From Lysinibacillus sp. ZYM-1 (GTDB taxonomy: Bacteria > Bacillota > Bacilli > Bacillales_A > Planococcaceae), in assembly GCF_001308875.1 (NCBI RefSeq), contig NZ_KQ465109.1, forward strand, positions 1-64,000: a DNA stretch of 64,000 bases, in the 5' to 3' direction. The notes under the pieces are model-generated. The model searched no databases. It saw nothing but the letters and a program-made list of their open reading frames with translations, and was not told the origin of the DNA. This document shows positions 62,567-64,000 of the stretch, in pieces (within the stretch, counting starts at the first letter, position 1; the number at the start of each line of letters is the position of its first letter). Made by a program: the position numbers and the translations under genes.

Positions 62567-63325
62567 TTAAATACCAATTTCTCGCATTGTAGTTGCAACT
62601 TTTGCCATTCTATCATCTAAATCTATGCCTGTGTATCTTGGTAAAGGCAATTCACTAATAATAGATCCATCACCCATAAAGAAAATACGCTCTGTTCGCG
62701 CAGCAATTTTCGGATCATGTGTCACAAGCATAACCGTAGTCCCTTCCCTGTTGATGGAGGCTAGGATATCCATAATTTCCTGTGCAGACGTTGAATTTAA
62801 TGCGCCTGTCGGCTCATCACCAAAAATCATTGGTGGGCTACTAATTAATGCACGACAAATGCCTGCACGCTGAAGCTGTCCACCAGAAACTTGGGTAATG
62901 TCTCGTTTTGCTAAGTCAGCAATGCCCATCTTTTTCATGATGCTCTGGGCTCTTTCTGTTAAAGCAACTATATTTGTTCGCTTGTCACGCACTGCGGGTA
63001 ACAATATATTATCAAGGATATTTAAGCTTTTGAGAAAGGTCGGCTGCTGAAACACAAAGCCCATCCTCGTCCGACGGAGTTCGGCAAGCTCTTTGTCATT
63101 AAGTGCAGTTAAATCGACCCCTTCAAAAAAAACACGACCGTGATCAATGCTGTCCATACCACTTAGAGCATAGAGCAAGGTTGATTTGCCACAACCAGAT
63201 GGACCCATTATTGCAACGAACTCTCCTTCATATAAATCGATGGTTACAGCCTTTAAAACCTGATGCCGTTCTGTACCGACCTGAAATGACTTGGCTATTT
63301 GTTCACCACTCACAAGTTTTTTCAT
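62567..63325 (-). CDS. ABC transporter ATP-binding protein (MacB/LolD-like)
   Basis: A 252-residue ATPase with Walker A GPSGCGKSTL (about residue 40), signature VSGGQLQRAGI, Walker B MIFGDEPTGALN and H-loop VTHDPKIA. The Gly-rich signature and the short form fit the LolD/MacB/BceA group, which works with FtsX-type permeases in lipoprotein, antibiotic-peptide or drug export. GGAG lies six bases before the ATG. It follows the permease gene by three bases. Confidence 0.9.
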   Translation of the reverse strand: MKKLVSGEQIAKSFQVGTERHQVLKAVTIDLYEGEFVAIMGPSGCGKSTLLYALSGMDSIDHGRVFFEGVDLTALNDKELAELRRTRMGFVFQQPTFLKSLNILDNILLPAVRDKRTNIVALTERAQSIMKKMGIADLAKRDITQVSGGQLQRAGICRALISSPPMIFGDEPTGALNSTSAQEIMDILASINREGTTVMLVTHDPKIAARTERIFFMGDGSIISELPLPRYTGIDLDDRMAKVATTMREIGI

Positions 63326-63328
63326 GTT

Positions 63329-64000
63329 CTACTCCTTTATATGATCCATTATTTTTATATGTCCTGCCTGGAACGTACCAATAAGCGTTGCTAGAAGCAC
63401 GACGCTTAAGAGAGCTAATGGGCAAAAAACATAGGCAGTTAGCGGATTAATCATAAAATCAAATGAAGCCGCACCGAATGATGCAATGACCGTGGACGTC
63501 AGGAACTCTCCTAATGTGTTGGCTAGAAATGTCCCTGCAATAATGGCCAAAATTAAAACAACAACTGAACGAACCGCATATTGTATCGAAATATCTACGT
63601 TTGTAAAGCCAATCGCTTTCATGATGGCGATTGGAGACCGATCCTTCGCGATAAGCATTTTCATAAATAACAGTGTCACCAGCACACACATGACGAGTGC
63701 TACCACAAGCGCTGCACTTGATACTTTCTTAATGGCGTTGATGGTCGTTCCGAACGTTTGATGGATATAATCATTAATGCCTGAAACCTTGGCAAAATGG
63801 AGTGTATCCGCATATTCTGAGACCTTTTTTTCGACTTGCGATTGCTTCGACAACGTACCATAGATAACATTCCACATGCTTTCCGTGGAATCATCGGAGA
63901 AAGCTGCCTTCGCCGTTTTTCCACCATTTGTTATATCCGAATAAATACCACTCACTGTCATGGTTTTCGTTTCACCTTGAACAATCAAAGGAATGCTATC
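63329..64000 (-). CDS. FtsX-like ABC permease, C-terminal part (cut by window edge)
   Basis: The final 223 or so codons of a permease whose start lies beyond position 64000; the frame is open to the edge. It has an extracytoplasmic piece (about the first 80 residues shown) and then three or four C-terminal helices with the FtsX pattern AKDRSPIAIMKAIGFTN. It partners the ATPase downstream. Length, start and upstream genes cannot be seen. Confidence 0.85.
   Translation of the reverse strand, partial: DSIPLIVQGETKTMTVSGIYSDITNGGKTAKAAFSDDSTESMWNVIYGTLSKQSQVEKKVSEYADTLHFAKVSGINDYIHQTFGTTINAIKKVSSAALVVALVMCVLVTLLFMKMLIAKDRSPIAIMKAIGFTNVDISIQYAVRSVVVLILAIIAGTFLANTLGEFLTSTVIASFGAASFDFMINPLTAYVFCPLALLSVVLLATLIGTFQAGHIKIMDHIKE

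Noticed and set aside
1-64000. CRISPR arrays, IS elements, tRNA, rRNA or a replication origin
   Set aside because: No repeat-spacer array, transposase, cloverleaf, rRNA motif or DnaA-box cluster was seen by reading; no search tool was run.

Overview
The window looks like chromosomal DNA of a low-GC, spore-forming Firmicute, most like Lysinibacillus or a close Bacillaceae/Planococcaceae relative. That assignment is inference. It rests on strong GGAGG-type ribosome binding sites, frequent TTG/GTG starts, a GerC-family germination protein, a YkuS-type UPF0180 protein, Bacillus-like CitG, TopB, NupC and DeoD proteins, and BirA, CcpA and Fur type sites in Bacillus style. I see no rRNA, tRNA, CRISPR array, insertion sequence or intact prophage.

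Layout. 0.1-4.1 kb: a DUF1801 protein and a heterodimeric ABC exporter with one degenerate ATP site. 4.3-11.4 kb: a ten-gene leftward operon for cobinamide salvage and lower-ligand assembly (cbiZ, cbiB, cobD, a histidine phosphatase, cobU, cobS, cobC, a short CobU-like protein, cblT, cblS); it has an extended -10 promoter and a terminator in its leader. 11.4-16.5 kb: aspartokinase with a palindrome over its promoter, a candidate structured RNA, an SDR/TetR divergent pair with three palindromes between them, and an ECF sigma/membrane-protein pair. 16.8-19.1 kb: topoisomerase III. 19.7-24.7 kb: a nucleoside operon (deoD, an NCS2 permease, nupC) with a cre site, preceded by a Mga/PRD-type regulator. 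24.7-36.3 kb: mixed genes (DUF4309-GH3 fusion, GNATs, two MFS exporters each preceded by a short leader ORF and hairpin, NUDIX, MazG, LOG, YkuS, orphan GerC, MBL hydrolase). 36.3-43.4 kb: small membrane proteins, several very small genes, a RecB/Cas4-type nuclease with a probable CTG start, and a CPBP protease. 43.5-50.7 kb: methyltransferase, MocR regulator, Eis-like GNAT, AAA ATPase and fumarase, with a candidate Fur-controlled sRNA just upstream of fumC. 50.8-53.6 kb: small orphan genes and decayed coding remnants. 53.6-64 kb: DMT exporter, GNAT/isochorismatase pair, stalk-domain protein, membrane GDPD, amidohydrolase, BirA-controlled bioY, a second ECF sigma module, and a MacB-like ABC transporter cut by the window edge.

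Main points for follow-up: (1) an FsrA-like sRNA candidate with a Fur box over its promoter, upstream of fumC; (2) two genes that keep good Shine-Dalgarno sequences and conserved N-termini but have no ATG/GTG/TTG start (ATA for a GNAT, CTG for the nuclease); (3) an alpha-ribazole salvage route (CblT/CblS) in a cobalamin operon that carries two diverged CobU-like proteins and no visible B12 riboswitch; (4) leader-peptide/hairpin arrangements before two drug-exporter genes; (5) an unassigned, hairpin-rich intergenic element near 13.3-13.5 kb.
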